From Entomortierella parvispora (lineage: Eukaryota; Mortierellomycota; Mortierellomycetes; Mortierellales; Mortierellaceae), in NCBI GenBank assembly GCA_963573315.1, contig OY752140.1, positions 124,001 to 188,000 of the forward strand: 64,000 bases of DNA, given 5' to 3'. Made by a program: the position numbers and the translations under genes. The notes below the pieces were generated by a model. It was not told the origin of the DNA, did no database searches, and saw nothing but the letters and a program-made list of their open reading frames with translations. Positions 55,355 through 64,000 of this stretch are shown here, in pieces. Each line of letters begins with the position of its first letter. Positions within the stretch are counted from its first letter, which is position 1.

Positions 55355-57125
55355 TCAGTTAAACAGCCGCACATCCATGCCACTTGAAAAGTCCCACACA
55401 ATGATGTTCTTATCCTGTGATGTACTAGAGTCAGAAAGAATGAAGCAAATTAAAATCTATTAGCAATTGTCCAGCATGTCTATCCCGATTGATCATTTAC
55501 TAGTTTTTGCATGCGAACACGAAAATCCTTCCTTACCTAATGATACGTGTGGCCGAGAACTGGACATCGAATACCCAGCTGACGTGTCCATTGTGAAGAT
55601 CCAGAGTGCATTTGCCCGTAGACATATCCCAGACCTTGACTGTGTTGTCATAGCTTCCGCTTACGATCCTGTTCTTGTCAAAATGAAGCGTCCGCACCAA
55701 GTCATTGTGGCCTCGGAGTACCTGAAGGCACTTTCCTGTTGACGCGTCCCAGACTCGAATCGTCTTGTCGTTTGAGCCCGATACAATCGTTTCGCCATCA
55801 AACTGAACACAAGCCAGTCCACGCTCATGGCCCTCAAAGTCCCGAATACACTGTCCAGTTCCTACATTCCACAGCTTGACTAGCGTGTCGCCCGAAGCCG
55901 AGACTACGTGTCCTTTGTACAGTTGAACAGCATTCACGGGTCCTGTATGGCCCTCCATGGTCCTGACCAGCAGTCCAGACTTGACATCCCAGACCATGAT
56001 TTTAGTATCCTTGGAGCAGCTGACGATATACTGGTCATCAAAGCAGACGTCGAGGACTCCGGCAGAATGACCTCTCAGACGCATCCTTTCTGTCAGTGTT
56101 CCCATGTCCCAAACAATCAAGGAGTGATCCGACGATCCAGAGACCATGATCCTGTCGTTGAACTGCAAACAGAGTACAGACTGGGAATGACCTTCGAGAG
56201 TCCTTGTACATTTGAGGGTAAACAGATCCCAGATCTTGATAGTCCGATCTCGAGACCCAGTTACAATCTTTTGATCATCAAACTGAACACAGTACACACT
56301 GTCCGAGTGACCCTGGACCTTTGTCTTTGGCGGTACTTCGGACCAACGGGCCTCCAGTCGCTTGCGATCGTAACAGAGCATCTTCCAATTGAGGGGCTTG
56401 ATCTCTGGAACAAGGCTGTGGTTTTGAGGTGACGACGAGGGGTCTAAATGAGCCTGAGAGCCACCGGAATGTTGAGATCCTTCCCCGGGAGATTCCTGCA
56501 GTGTGCTAACCGTCGTGCTAGGGCGACGTGGGATGTGGATGGTCCATTGCTTTTGGTACAAATACACGCTCTTCCAGACCTCATTGTCGCGCGCAAACTG
56601 GTTCCACGTCCTGGAGATGAGGGAGACCTTGGCAAGGTTATGCATGTCGACAAAGTGCAGGATGTAGGTGGCGATCTCATAAGGAAGATTGGACAAGAAG
56701 TCTATGTGGGGTCCATGAAGGATGATGTCAAAATGTTGGTCGATGAGCAGCCGTCGTTGTTCTGGGGATGGGTATGTTGGTTGAAAGCGGCGGCGAAGAA
56801 ATGGATCCAAAGAGACTTGGCCCATTTGTGTCACAAAGAGAGACTGTGGGGTAGAGGGTGCAGAGTACAAAGATGGGGAGCCCATTGCCGCTGCTGTGGT
56901 TTGAGTAACCTCAGACGAGGAAGGCGTGGCCCACTGTCTGATGGTCCAAGCAGAGTCCAAGGGATTGACTGAGGACACTGCTCTGGTACCGGTGCTCGTA
57001 CCACCACCAACAGATCGCCCCTGCTGAGGTGGAGTTTGGACATGAGCGAGTGCATTGGCCTGAGCTTGTGCCTCAGCGTGAGCTCGATCAAGCAATGAGG
57101 AATGAATCGAGGGGGGAGAAGACAT
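55355..57125 (-). CDS. F-box/WD40 protein (Cdc4/FBXW7/Met30-like)
   Basis: Two exons: 57125-55537 and 55424-55355 (552 residues). It is the substrate-recognition subunit of an SCF ubiquitin ligase. The F-box is at about residues 140-185 (FLSNLPYEIATYILHFVD, VSLISRTWNQFARDNEVW). It is followed by LNWKMLCYDRKRLEARW and seven WD repeats, each with GH near the start and WD or WN near the end, making one complete propeller. The last blade is finished by the small second exon (DKNIIVWDFSSGMDVRLF). The N-terminal 130 residues are low complexity. The degron and substrate cannot be told; similarity to Cdc4, Met30 and beta-TrCP is at the domain level only. The codon before the chosen ATG in the open frame is a non-AUG. 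Confidence 0.93.
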
Positions 57126-57694
57126 GAATGTCACGGGAAGGAAAGGAGGAACAACAACAATGGAGAATGAGATTGCTTGGACAAAAAGATGCAGATAGTG
57201 GGATGGAGGGGGAGAGAGAGAGAAAGAAAGAGAAAGAAGGGATAATTATAGCGGCTGAATACGAAGGGGGGATGGCATGGAGGAGAGGAAGGCAGACAGA
57301 CAAGCAGACAGGCAGGCAGGCGGGCAAGACAGGCAAGGCAGTCAAGCAAGGGAAGGGAAGGGATGATGATGGTGATTATGGTGATAATGGGGACAGAAGG
57401 AAGGGAAAGAAAAAAAATCTTTGGGCAACTGACTCGCGCGTTCTTTTGGTGTCTCAGTCAGTCTTCTTTCTCACCGTCTCTCTTCTTTGTTTGCCACCAA
57501 ACCACCTGTCTCTCGTCATTCCTTCCTCTCCCTCAGTCTTTCACAACCACCCTTGTTCTTTCTCGCTCTGTTCTCTCCCTTTTGTCGCTCCTGCTCGTGC
57601 AAAAACGTGTCAATGTGGTTGTTTGTCTGTGTGCAAAGGGCAGTTGCGGTTGGAGGGTTGGCGCGTTGTTTGTTTGCTTTTAGATTCAGGGTGG
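57126..57694. other. Upstream region of F-box/WD40 gene
   Basis: 569 bases. A GA-rich segment and a CAGACAGGCAGGCAGG run (about 57290-57325) lie near the start of the F-box/WD40 gene. No gene is supported. Confidence 0.45.
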
Positions 57695-58540
57695 TCAGCT
57701 CGGTGACAATGGATCTTTACCTTGTGGTCCAACAAGAGGACATTGGTATTGCGAAACAGACTCATCCGACTTTTTGTGGCGGAGCATCGTGGGCGAGATC
57801 GAGAGCCGGGCTCCTGTGGCGTAACAAGGCGCTAGATCAACCATCGGACTTGGCTGCAGGATCAGATTCGGTGCTGGTGACGATGAAAGACGGTCCAGAT
57901 CACGCTCAAAGTGCTGCTTTGCTTGCTTTGCTTGCTTTGGACTACGACTCGAATTGGGATGGTCAACAGTCTTGGGCAAGGATACGCCACGAAATGGCGA
58001 TCGCGCCACGGTCGAAGGGGACCAAGAGGACGAATATGGATTCAAGGAATAAACTGTCCCAGTTGGCACGACTGGAGGACTCACTGGATTCGTCACAGAG
58101 GATATCGCAGTCGTGACAGGATTGGCAGTAGAGATGTTGCCGCTGCCGCAATTGTTGCTTTTGCAACGACCCGTCAGTGTGGTGGTAATGGAGGAGAGAG
58201 TTGAAGACGTGAGCGGTGGGCTCGAGGATCGGTCTCGGAAGGAAGGAAACGACCTGACCTTGAACCGGCTACTGCGTCTGCGTTTCTGTGGCGCCACGCC
58301 TGCACCTGCTGACGAGGACGAGGACGAGGATGTCGATAGAGATGAGCTTTCAGTAGTCGGTACCATGGGGGAGCCAGAAGACGATGACGACGTGGAGGTG
58401 GAGGCAGTAGAGAGCGGTGGGGAGGACAAGGTTGAATCTGTGGGTGAAGACGAGGAGTGGGATTTCCTATGAAGCGAAAAGGCATTCTTTGCCTTGAGAA
58501 ATAGGGCGGAGCTCTGAATTTTGAGCGAAAAGTGGCCCAT
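57695..58540 (-). CDS. Doubtful serine-rich hypothetical protein
   Basis: An uninterrupted ORF of 281 residues from an ATG at 58540 (an earlier in-frame candidate lies at 58609). It begins MGHFSLKIQSSALFLKAKNA, which looks like a genuine helical N-terminus. A serine/threonine/proline-rich body with a basic KRRRSSRFK stretch follows. The C-terminus includes HPNSSRSPKQAKQAKQHFER and SISPTMLRHKKSDESVSQY. Serine-rich disordered proteins are common in fungi, but the region is also compositionally biased, so the ORF could be fortuitous. No intron was identified and no family is recognised. Confidence 0.4.
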   Translation of the reverse strand: MGHFSLKIQSSALFLKAKNAFSLHRKSHSSSSPTDSTLSSPPLSTASTSTSSSSSGSPMVPTTESSSLSTSSSSSSSAGAGVAPQKRRRSSRFKVRSFPSFRDRSSSPPLTSSTLSSITTTLTGRCKSNNCGSGNISTANPVTTAISSVTNPVSPPVVPTGTVYSLNPYSSSWSPSTVARSPFRGVSLPKTVDHPNSSRSPKQAKQAKQHFERDLDRLSSSPAPNLILQPSPMVDLAPCYATGARLSISPTMLRHKKSDESVSQYQCPLVGPQGKDPLSPS

Positions 58541-59317
58541 GTTGAAGGCAGGGGGAGAGGAGGGATGTGTTGCCAGGAGACGAGGTATCGATGATGTCAA
58601 TGACAGCAAGGGTGCCGATCGTGGATTGGAAGGAGACGAAGGGCCAAGGGCAGGAGGAGGAGAGCGGGGTTAGTGATCGAAAAGCTCAATTGGAGAGGAC
58701 TGGAACAAAGTGAATGGAAGCCACGGGGCGGGTATCCGTTTTTCCAGGGCCCACAGGGGGAAGTGATGGAGAACTGGCAGGTCGAACGGGGCTGGTAACG
58801 TCTTTTATTGTTGGAGGTCAGGAGTACGGAGGAAAAGGACGGAGCAAGGGAACAGGAGAGCAGGGAAGGAAGAAGGGGAAGGGAATGACAGAGCAGGTTG
58901 CGAAATGCAGAAAGATTCAAACAGCAGAATGGCGAGACAACACTGAATGAATGAGAAAGAAGAGAGCGCGAATGACAAACCCCTCTGGACGAAAGAAAAG
59001 GAGAGGGACAGTCAAGAGGAAGGGAAAAGGAAGGCCGGGAGGGACAGGAAGGGAATAGAGAGAAGAGAGTGTCGACAAAGAGACAGAAGGGCAGCAAGCA
59101 AGCAAGAAGAGGAATCAATCCGATGACTGCGTCCAGGAGGATGGACATTGGATAGGCGGCCTGCTGGAGATATGGAGGGCTGGAGGGTGTGACAGAGTGG
59201 ACTGGGATGAAAGAAAGAACAGAACCCTTACCGCTGTGGATTGGACCATGGCCGAAGACGATACTGTAAGGAGGATATCAGTGAGTGATGGTGGCGTTTC
59301 GGACAGGAAAGAAGTTG

Positions 59318-59440
59318 CAAGAAAGAAAGGAAGAAAGGAAGAAGGGAAGAAAGGAAGAAAGGAAGAAAGGAAGCGAAGCAAGGAAGCAAGGAAGCAAAGA
59401 AGCAAGAAAGCAAGAAGCAAGGAAAAGAAAGAAAGGAGGA
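59318..59440. repeat. GAAGAAAG/GCAAGAA purine repeat
   Basis: Imperfect tandem GGAAGAAA and GAAGCAAG units on the plus strand, about 120 bases. Confidence 0.7.
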
Positions 59441-60248
59441 AAGAAAGCGCGGCAAACCAAGGTGATCGACGAGAACAACACTCTTTACCCCTGAGAGTGG
59501 TGGAAGAGTGGCCAAGTGCAAGTGCCAGGCGCGCTGATTTGATTGACGGACGGATGGATTGATTTGCCTTTCGTCAGCCATAGGCTGCAGGCGGGCTGAT
59601 TGGTGTGGACGAAGAAGCATCTGGACACTTCCCCGATTGTTGCGCTGTTTGGTTCGTCGTTGCGATGGAAAACAGCAACAAACGTAAAAGATATTTGCGT
59701 TCGATCATTTCCGTCCTGGATGCCCCTCTCTCTCCCTCTCTCTTTTCTCTGTCTGTCCCTGGTAAATGGCCATTCCCTCGTCGTCGCCGTTGGAAGACTC
59801 CTCGCATGAAAAGCACAGAGACCACGGAACGAGGAAGGGAAAGAACGACATGTTGTAGGAAACGAAGGCACAAGGGAAGAAAGGAGCTGGCCCTGGTTCC
59901 TGGCTGGCACACGACAAACCTTTGATGTCCATCGACATGGCACACAAACAAATCCAACCGCCTGGCCTCTTGGTCTCTTTCGCTCTCATCTCCTCTTTTA
60001 CTTCTTCCCTGTTTTGTGGCCACTTCATCATCCCTCCTTCCTCTCTTTCATTTCATTTCTTTCTAATATTCATCATCTTCCCATCCCCTCTCGCTCCCCA
60101 TCCAGGTACATGAACTGCATGCATCACAGCCATGTGTAAAAATAGCATGTTGACAATTACACTCAGTTCAATTACTGACATCTTTCTCTTCTCTTCTCTT
60201 CCCTCCGTTCTCTCTTCCTCATTCCTTGTCAACCTCATCTTTTCTGCT

Positions 60249-60312
60249 CGCTCCTCCTCCTCCTCCTCCTCCTCCTCCTCCTCCTCCTCCTCCTCCTCTG
60301 CCTCCTCCTCCA
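60249..60312. repeat. CTC/TCC trinucleotide microsatellite
   Basis: About 20 uninterrupted CTC triplets with one short interruption (TGC), 40 bases before the syntaxin start codon and probably in its 5' UTR. Confidence 0.85.
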
Positions 60313-60352
60313 TTCATCCCGCTCCATCTCCTAACAGACACTTTCGCCCGTT

Positions 60353-62182
60353 ATGAGCGGTAGAGATCGTCTTGCCGACTTCCAGGTGCGGCCTGCCTTC
60401 ATTCCTACCACACTCCAACTCTTCGCCAGATTCCTACCCATTTCCTTCAGTCTGGACTTACAATAATGCCTCCCTCTTCTTCCTCATTCTAGGCCCAGTC
60501 CTCGAACAACGGCAACCAAAACAACTATGGGTAAGTGTTGACCATGGTTCCTTGACCAAATGGTTGTCAACGAGAGACTAACTGTGTACATCTCTCGTGT
60601 GTAGTCGCCAGCAGCAATACGGCCAGCAGCAGCAGTATGGCCAGCAGCAACAGTACGGCCAGCAGCAGTCCTATGGCGGTGGACAGCAGAATCAGTACGC
60701 CCAACAGAGCCAGTACTCTCCTCAGAGCCAGTACCAGCAACAACAGCAACAGCCCTTTGGTGGCCGTCAGCAGCCACCCTCGCCCACGCGCATCGAGATG
60801 ACCCAAATCCCCAGTCAAGGCGCTGGCGGCAACGACATGAACGCGTTCTTCAACGAGGTAAACCTATTTGTTTCGGACACACTTGGCTCGCAACCCTCAA
60901 TGCACAAGGAGCGTATTGATTGGGCTCAATTGAGCACGCAGAGAGACGAATGGCTTGCTGCTACTGGGAAGGAGTACAGGACAGGACAAACTCATCAAAC
61001 TCAAGCTGTAAAATAAGCGGCTCACAGCATCGGCCGATAGGAAACCTGGATATTAATACCCGACCCTGTTTGTCCACTTTGTCCACCCTAGGTGACCTCG
61101 ATCCAGGAAGACATCACCAGGATCGAGCAAAACATCTCCAAGATTGAGGAGCTGCACGATGTTTCGCTCAATGGCGTCGCAACTGAGGATCAGACTGCTC
61201 GTACCACCCGCCAGTTGGAGTCCATCACTGCGGACACCACTCAACTGTCCAACCGTACCAAGAAGAGAATCAAGGGTATGCAGTTTTTCGACACTGATAT
61301 GACAAAAGGCCTGTTTAGTGGCATGAGCCTAATCCATCTGTGCCTATGATAGATATTGAGCTTGCCAACCTTCGTTTGGCTAGCTCACCCGAAATTCAGA
61401 TCCGCAGAACTCAGGCTCAAGCTTTGAAGGATAAGTTCCTGAAGACCCTGCGCCGCTATCAGTCCTCTGAGAGCGAGGCCAGAAAGAAGTACCAAGGTCG
61501 CATGGAGAGACAATACCGCATCGGTAAAAAAAAAGCCCCTCTTGCTGAATTGAGTTTATGATGACGGGCTACTACTTGTTTTACTAAATCTGTTTTCACA
61601 CGTTATAGTTAAACCCGATGCCACTCCTCAAGAGATTCAGCAAGTCATGGAGAGTGACAACCAGCAGATCTTTGCTCAATCCGTAAGAAGCTGTCAGGAA
61701 TCGTATTCCAAGGACATGTGCTGCACACTGGATGTCAATGAAATTAACTCGGGTTCTTGGATGGATAGGTTCTTCAAAGCACCCGCTACGGTGATGCCAG
61801 CAGGGCTCTTCGTGAGGTTCAAAGCCGTCATGACGACATCAAGAAGATCGAAAAGACCATTCTGGAGCTGCACCAGCTGTTTATTGATATGGAGACTTTG
61901 GTCACAGAGCAGGCTGTAGTGATGAACACGATCGAGGAGAACACCCAACAGACAGATGTGCACCTGGAGACTGGCAACAAGGAGGTTGATATGGCCATCA
62001 CTAACGCTCGTGGTGCCAGAAAAAAGAAGTGGATCTGCCTCATCATCTCCCTTATCCTTCTTATCATCATTGCCGTCGTGGTCTACATGCAGGTATGCAT
62101 CCTGTGATTCCTTTTTTTCCCCCTCAGATACGGTGCTCGTTCTAACCAGGTGTCTTTCCTCATCTAATAGCTCAAGAAGTAA
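60353..62182 (+). CDS. Qa-SNARE (Sso/syntaxin-1-type) with glutamine-tyrosine-rich N-terminus
   Basis: Eight exons: 60353-60385, 60493-60530, 60605-60857, 61092-61275, 61353-61523, 61609-61682, 61769-62092 and 62171-62182 (362 residues). It is a plasma-membrane-type t-SNARE for exocytosis. The N-terminus (about residues 24-75) is a repeat of QQYGQQ and SQY units. Then come the Habc helices (ITRIEQNISKIEELHDVSL), the SNARE motif with the zero-layer glutamine in LVTEQAVVMNTIEENTQQ, a KKKW border and a membrane anchor (ICLIISLILLIIIAVVVYMQ). The last exon encodes only LKK and stop. All junctions are GT-AG with matching phases. The glutamine/tyrosine-rich leader is much longer than the short N-peptide of typical Sso proteins. 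Confidence 0.93.
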
Positions 62183-62797
62183 TCGCGTGCTGTCCACGAC
62201 TTTGCATCATGACGAACCCTCAGCTAAACGACACCTCCCAGCCCTCCGTCTATTCTTCCTTGAGACAGCTATACCTGATGACAGCGCGAGCCGCTGTCCA
62301 TAATTCTCATATCCTCGCCAACTATTAAAACCCCTCGTGCGATCTTAGAGATCATAATAAAAGAAATGAAAAGAAATGAAAAGAAGAAACAAAGAAAAGA
62401 AGAAAAAAAAATCCCGGCTTCGTCATGATGGTCCTCGCTGACACACGTTCGGAGGGCGCGATTTGTCAAAATGAACAGCACAGGCTAAGCCACTGAAACC
62501 CGCGGATGCTTTCTCAGCATGGACTGTGGGTTCGATTGCACATAAAAGCCTCGCTTTTTCTTCTATATATCTCCATCACTCACCATCTTCCACACAGCTC
62601 TCCAAGACTTTCACCCCGGCGTATCAACCAACATTCTTTCCTCCAACTTGCGTCCAGCCTTTTTGCTTTCAAAAGGCCTTTTGCGCACCGCTACTTTTGC
62701 CTCCTGCCTCCGCGTCATCCCGGCTACCTTCAACAACTCCTCGGCCCTCAACACCTTCGTCACCTCCAATCAACTACAGCAACCTCAACAAAGAGCC
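62183..62797. other. 3' UTR of syntaxin and 5' region of glutathione transferase
   Basis: 615 bases. An A-rich stretch with AATAAAAG (about 62355) fits syntaxin 3' processing. A TATATAT (62564-62570) could be the TATA box of the next gene. From 62546 to 62797 the frame of the next gene is open without an ATG; see findings. Confidence 0.5.
62564..62570 (+). promoter_or_regulatory. TATA-like element of glutathione transferase gene
   Basis: TATATAT lies 234 bases before the first in-frame ATG and about 80 bases before the start of the leader-like open frame. If functional, transcription would begin near 62595. Confidence 0.35.
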
Positions 62798-64000
62798 ATG
62801 TCCACCGATACCACTACCCCTTCCATCCTCAAGTGGGCCAATGATAAGACCGGCGAATACAAGCGTCAGGTCTCTACGTTCCGCGAGAACATTGTCGATG
62901 AACCCAACGCAAAGTTCACTCCTGAAGCGTAAACGAAACTCAAAGAACTGTTGTTGATGAGACCATCTTGTTTTATCATTTGACTGACCCAACTATCCTG
63001 ACCATCGTTGCTGTAGTGGCCGATACCACTTGTACGTCTCGTTGGCTTGCCCTTGGGTAAGAAAAAAGAAACTTTGTTCAGAAGAAAGAAACTTTCATCC
63101 ATGCCACACAATAATCTTGCGCCATCGTGAGCTGACCTCCATTTTTTTTATCCTTCTGTTACTCAGGCTCACCGCACTCTTCTTGTCCGCGCTTTGAAAG
63201 GATTGGAAGACATCATCTCTGTCGACGTTGTCCACTGGCACATGCAAGAACTGGGCTGGCCCTTCAAGGAGGGTTATGAGGATTCGCTCTATGGAGCGAA
63301 GTACATTCGCGAGATTTACTTCAAGGCTCAACCTGACTACAGCGGTCGCTTTACTGTCCCTGTTCTCTGGGATAAGAAGACTCAGACTGTTGGTAAGTTA
63401 CAGCTTTAAGGAGATTGAAGCTTTGAATGGAAAGAGTTCCTGCCCACGTTTTGAAGCGTCACCGTGACCGTGGGAACAAGGGTGTTAGTTCTGAACATGC
63501 AACTGATTTTTTTCCCTCAATGATCCACTAGTCAACAACGAAAGTAGTGAGATTATTCGCATGCTCAACACTGCCTTTGACAAGCTTGTTCCTGAGAAGG
63601 CTGGTATCAACTTTTATCCCGACCACCTCAAGGCCGAGATTGATTCTGTGAACGAGTGGATCTATGACACGGTCAACAATGGAGTATACAAGTCTGGATT
63701 CGCCACGACGCAAGCTGCTTACGAGGCCAATGTGTTCCCCTTGTTCAAGTCGTTGGACAGAATCGAGGGAATGTTGAGCAAGTCAGATTACTTGGTTGGC
63801 AATACTCTTACCGAGGCTGATTTGCGTCTATGGACAACCATCATTCGCTTTGACCCAGTGTACCATGGCCATTTCAAGTGTAACATCAAGGGCATTGAGA
63901 AGGACTACCCTCACATCTTGAAGTGGGCACGCCGTATCTACCAGATGCCCAAGGTTGCAGAGACAGTGAGCTTGGAGCACATCAAGAACCACTACTACAG
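62798..64000 (+). CDS. ECM4: Glutathionyl-hydroquinone reductase-like glutathione transferase (ECM4/Xi class), 3' end outside window
   Basis: Four exons seen: 62798-62928, 63017-63056, 63167-63392 and 63532 to the window end. The family reduces glutathionyl-hydroquinones with a catalytic cysteine. The active-site motif LACPWAHRTLLVRALKG spans the second splice junction and is intact. Other hallmarks are EGYEDSLYGAKYIREIYFKA, FTVPVLWDKKTQTVVNNESS, INEWIYD-like VNEWIYDTVNNGVYKSGFAT and ADLRLWTTIIRFDPVYHGHFK. The first ATG is at 62798, but the frame upstream is open for about 83 codons and reads like a mitochondrial presequence (FLLSKGLLRTATFASCLRV) without any AUG. The protein may therefore exist in two forms, or the true start may be non-AUG or in an unseen exon. 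Confidence 0.92.

Larger units (their letters stand above)
58541..60352. other. 1.8 kb low-complexity spacer, upstream of syntaxin
   Basis: No supported gene. Contains GGAAGAAAGG-type repeats (about 59318-59440), purine-rich plus-strand stretches (58850-59080) and a CTC/TCC microsatellite (60249-60312) just before the syntaxin start. Long minus-strand ORFs here are composition artefacts. Confidence 0.5.

Noticed and set aside
58597-59148. Minus-strand 183-codon ORF
   Set aside because: Leu/Ser/Pro/Phe-rich text from a pyrimidine-rich strand with no recognisable feature.
62500-62560. Possible tRNA T-arm (GGGTTCGATTGC)
   Set aside because: No matching acceptor stem, anticodon arm or D arm could be folded around it.
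1-64000. CRISPR arrays, prophage or bacterial operons
   Set aside because: No spaced direct-repeat arrays, no bacterial-type gene strings and no ribosome binding sites; genes are intron-rich and eukaryotic.

Overview
The window is 64 kb of nuclear DNA from a filamentous fungus. Genes lie on both strands and are cut by many short spliceosomal introns (mostly about 50-130 bases). They encode eukaryotic core proteins: eIF3d, ribosomal protein uL18/RPL5, RLP24, PAM18/TIM14, a complex III core subunit, SCO1, a Ste11-type kinase and a syntaxin. A CotH-family secreted protein, several glutamine- and serine-rich regulators and the splice-site style suggest an early-diverging fungus of the Mucoromycota, probably Mortierella-like. 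The phylum is my inference from gene content. No bacterial operon, CRISPR array, prophage or rRNA/tRNA gene was found.

Layout. 1-8200: 3' part of an ABCA-type transporter (+), then on the minus strand a CotH-like protein, a class-2-lipase-like protein whose catalytic serine position is alanine, and a dolichyldiphosphatase-like PAP2 phosphatase with a large insert. 8201-11745: a 1.2 kb spacer carrying a diverged 286-base-spaced duplication, then a nine-exon gene (+) of unknown function with a possible PD-(D/E)XK nuclease-like motif. 11992-17523: a C2-domain phosphatidylserine decarboxylase and RLP24 (both -). 17812-27579: a C2H2 zinc-finger regulator (+), eIF3d (+), PAM18 (-) and RPL5 (+) sharing a 192-base divergent promoter, and complex III core protein 2 (-). 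27892-28915: decayed coding remnants (-). 29597-34021: SCO1 (+) and a SAP-domain protein (-). 35507-46541 (all -): a Ste11/Byr2-type MAPKKK with SAM and RA domains, an FBXO21-like F-box protein with a YccV-like domain, and a homeodomain regulator with a long polyglutamine tract. 46542-51014: a 4.5 kb gene-poor, purine/pyrimidine-skewed spacer. 51015-64000: a large acidic serine-rich protein of unknown function (+), an F-box/WD40 protein (-), a doubtful serine-rich ORF (-), a Qa-SNARE with a QYGQQ-repeat N-terminus (+), and the 5' part of an ECM4-like glutathione transferase (+) that runs off the end.

The genes are not organised as one pathway. Loose themes are mitochondrial function (PAM18, QCR2, SCO1, perhaps the glutathione transferase), ribosome and translation (RLP24, RPL5, eIF3d), lipid and membrane biology (ABCA, PSD, dolichyldiphosphatase, lipase-like, syntaxin) and signalling or regulation (MAPKKK, two F-box proteins, homeodomain, C2H2 and SAP proteins).

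Exon models were built by hand from splice-site motifs, phase agreement and expected family sequence. In every multi-exon model the coding lengths add up to a whole number of codons (to the window edge for the truncated last gene). No transcript evidence was available. I did not find a convincing new multi-gene system. The best candidates for a second look are the unknown nuclease-like gene, the lipase-like pseudoenzyme, three GC-AG introns, two divergent genes whose first coding exon is just the start codon, the interrupted coding remnants near 28 kb, and an AUG-less mitochondrial-type leader on the glutathione transferase.
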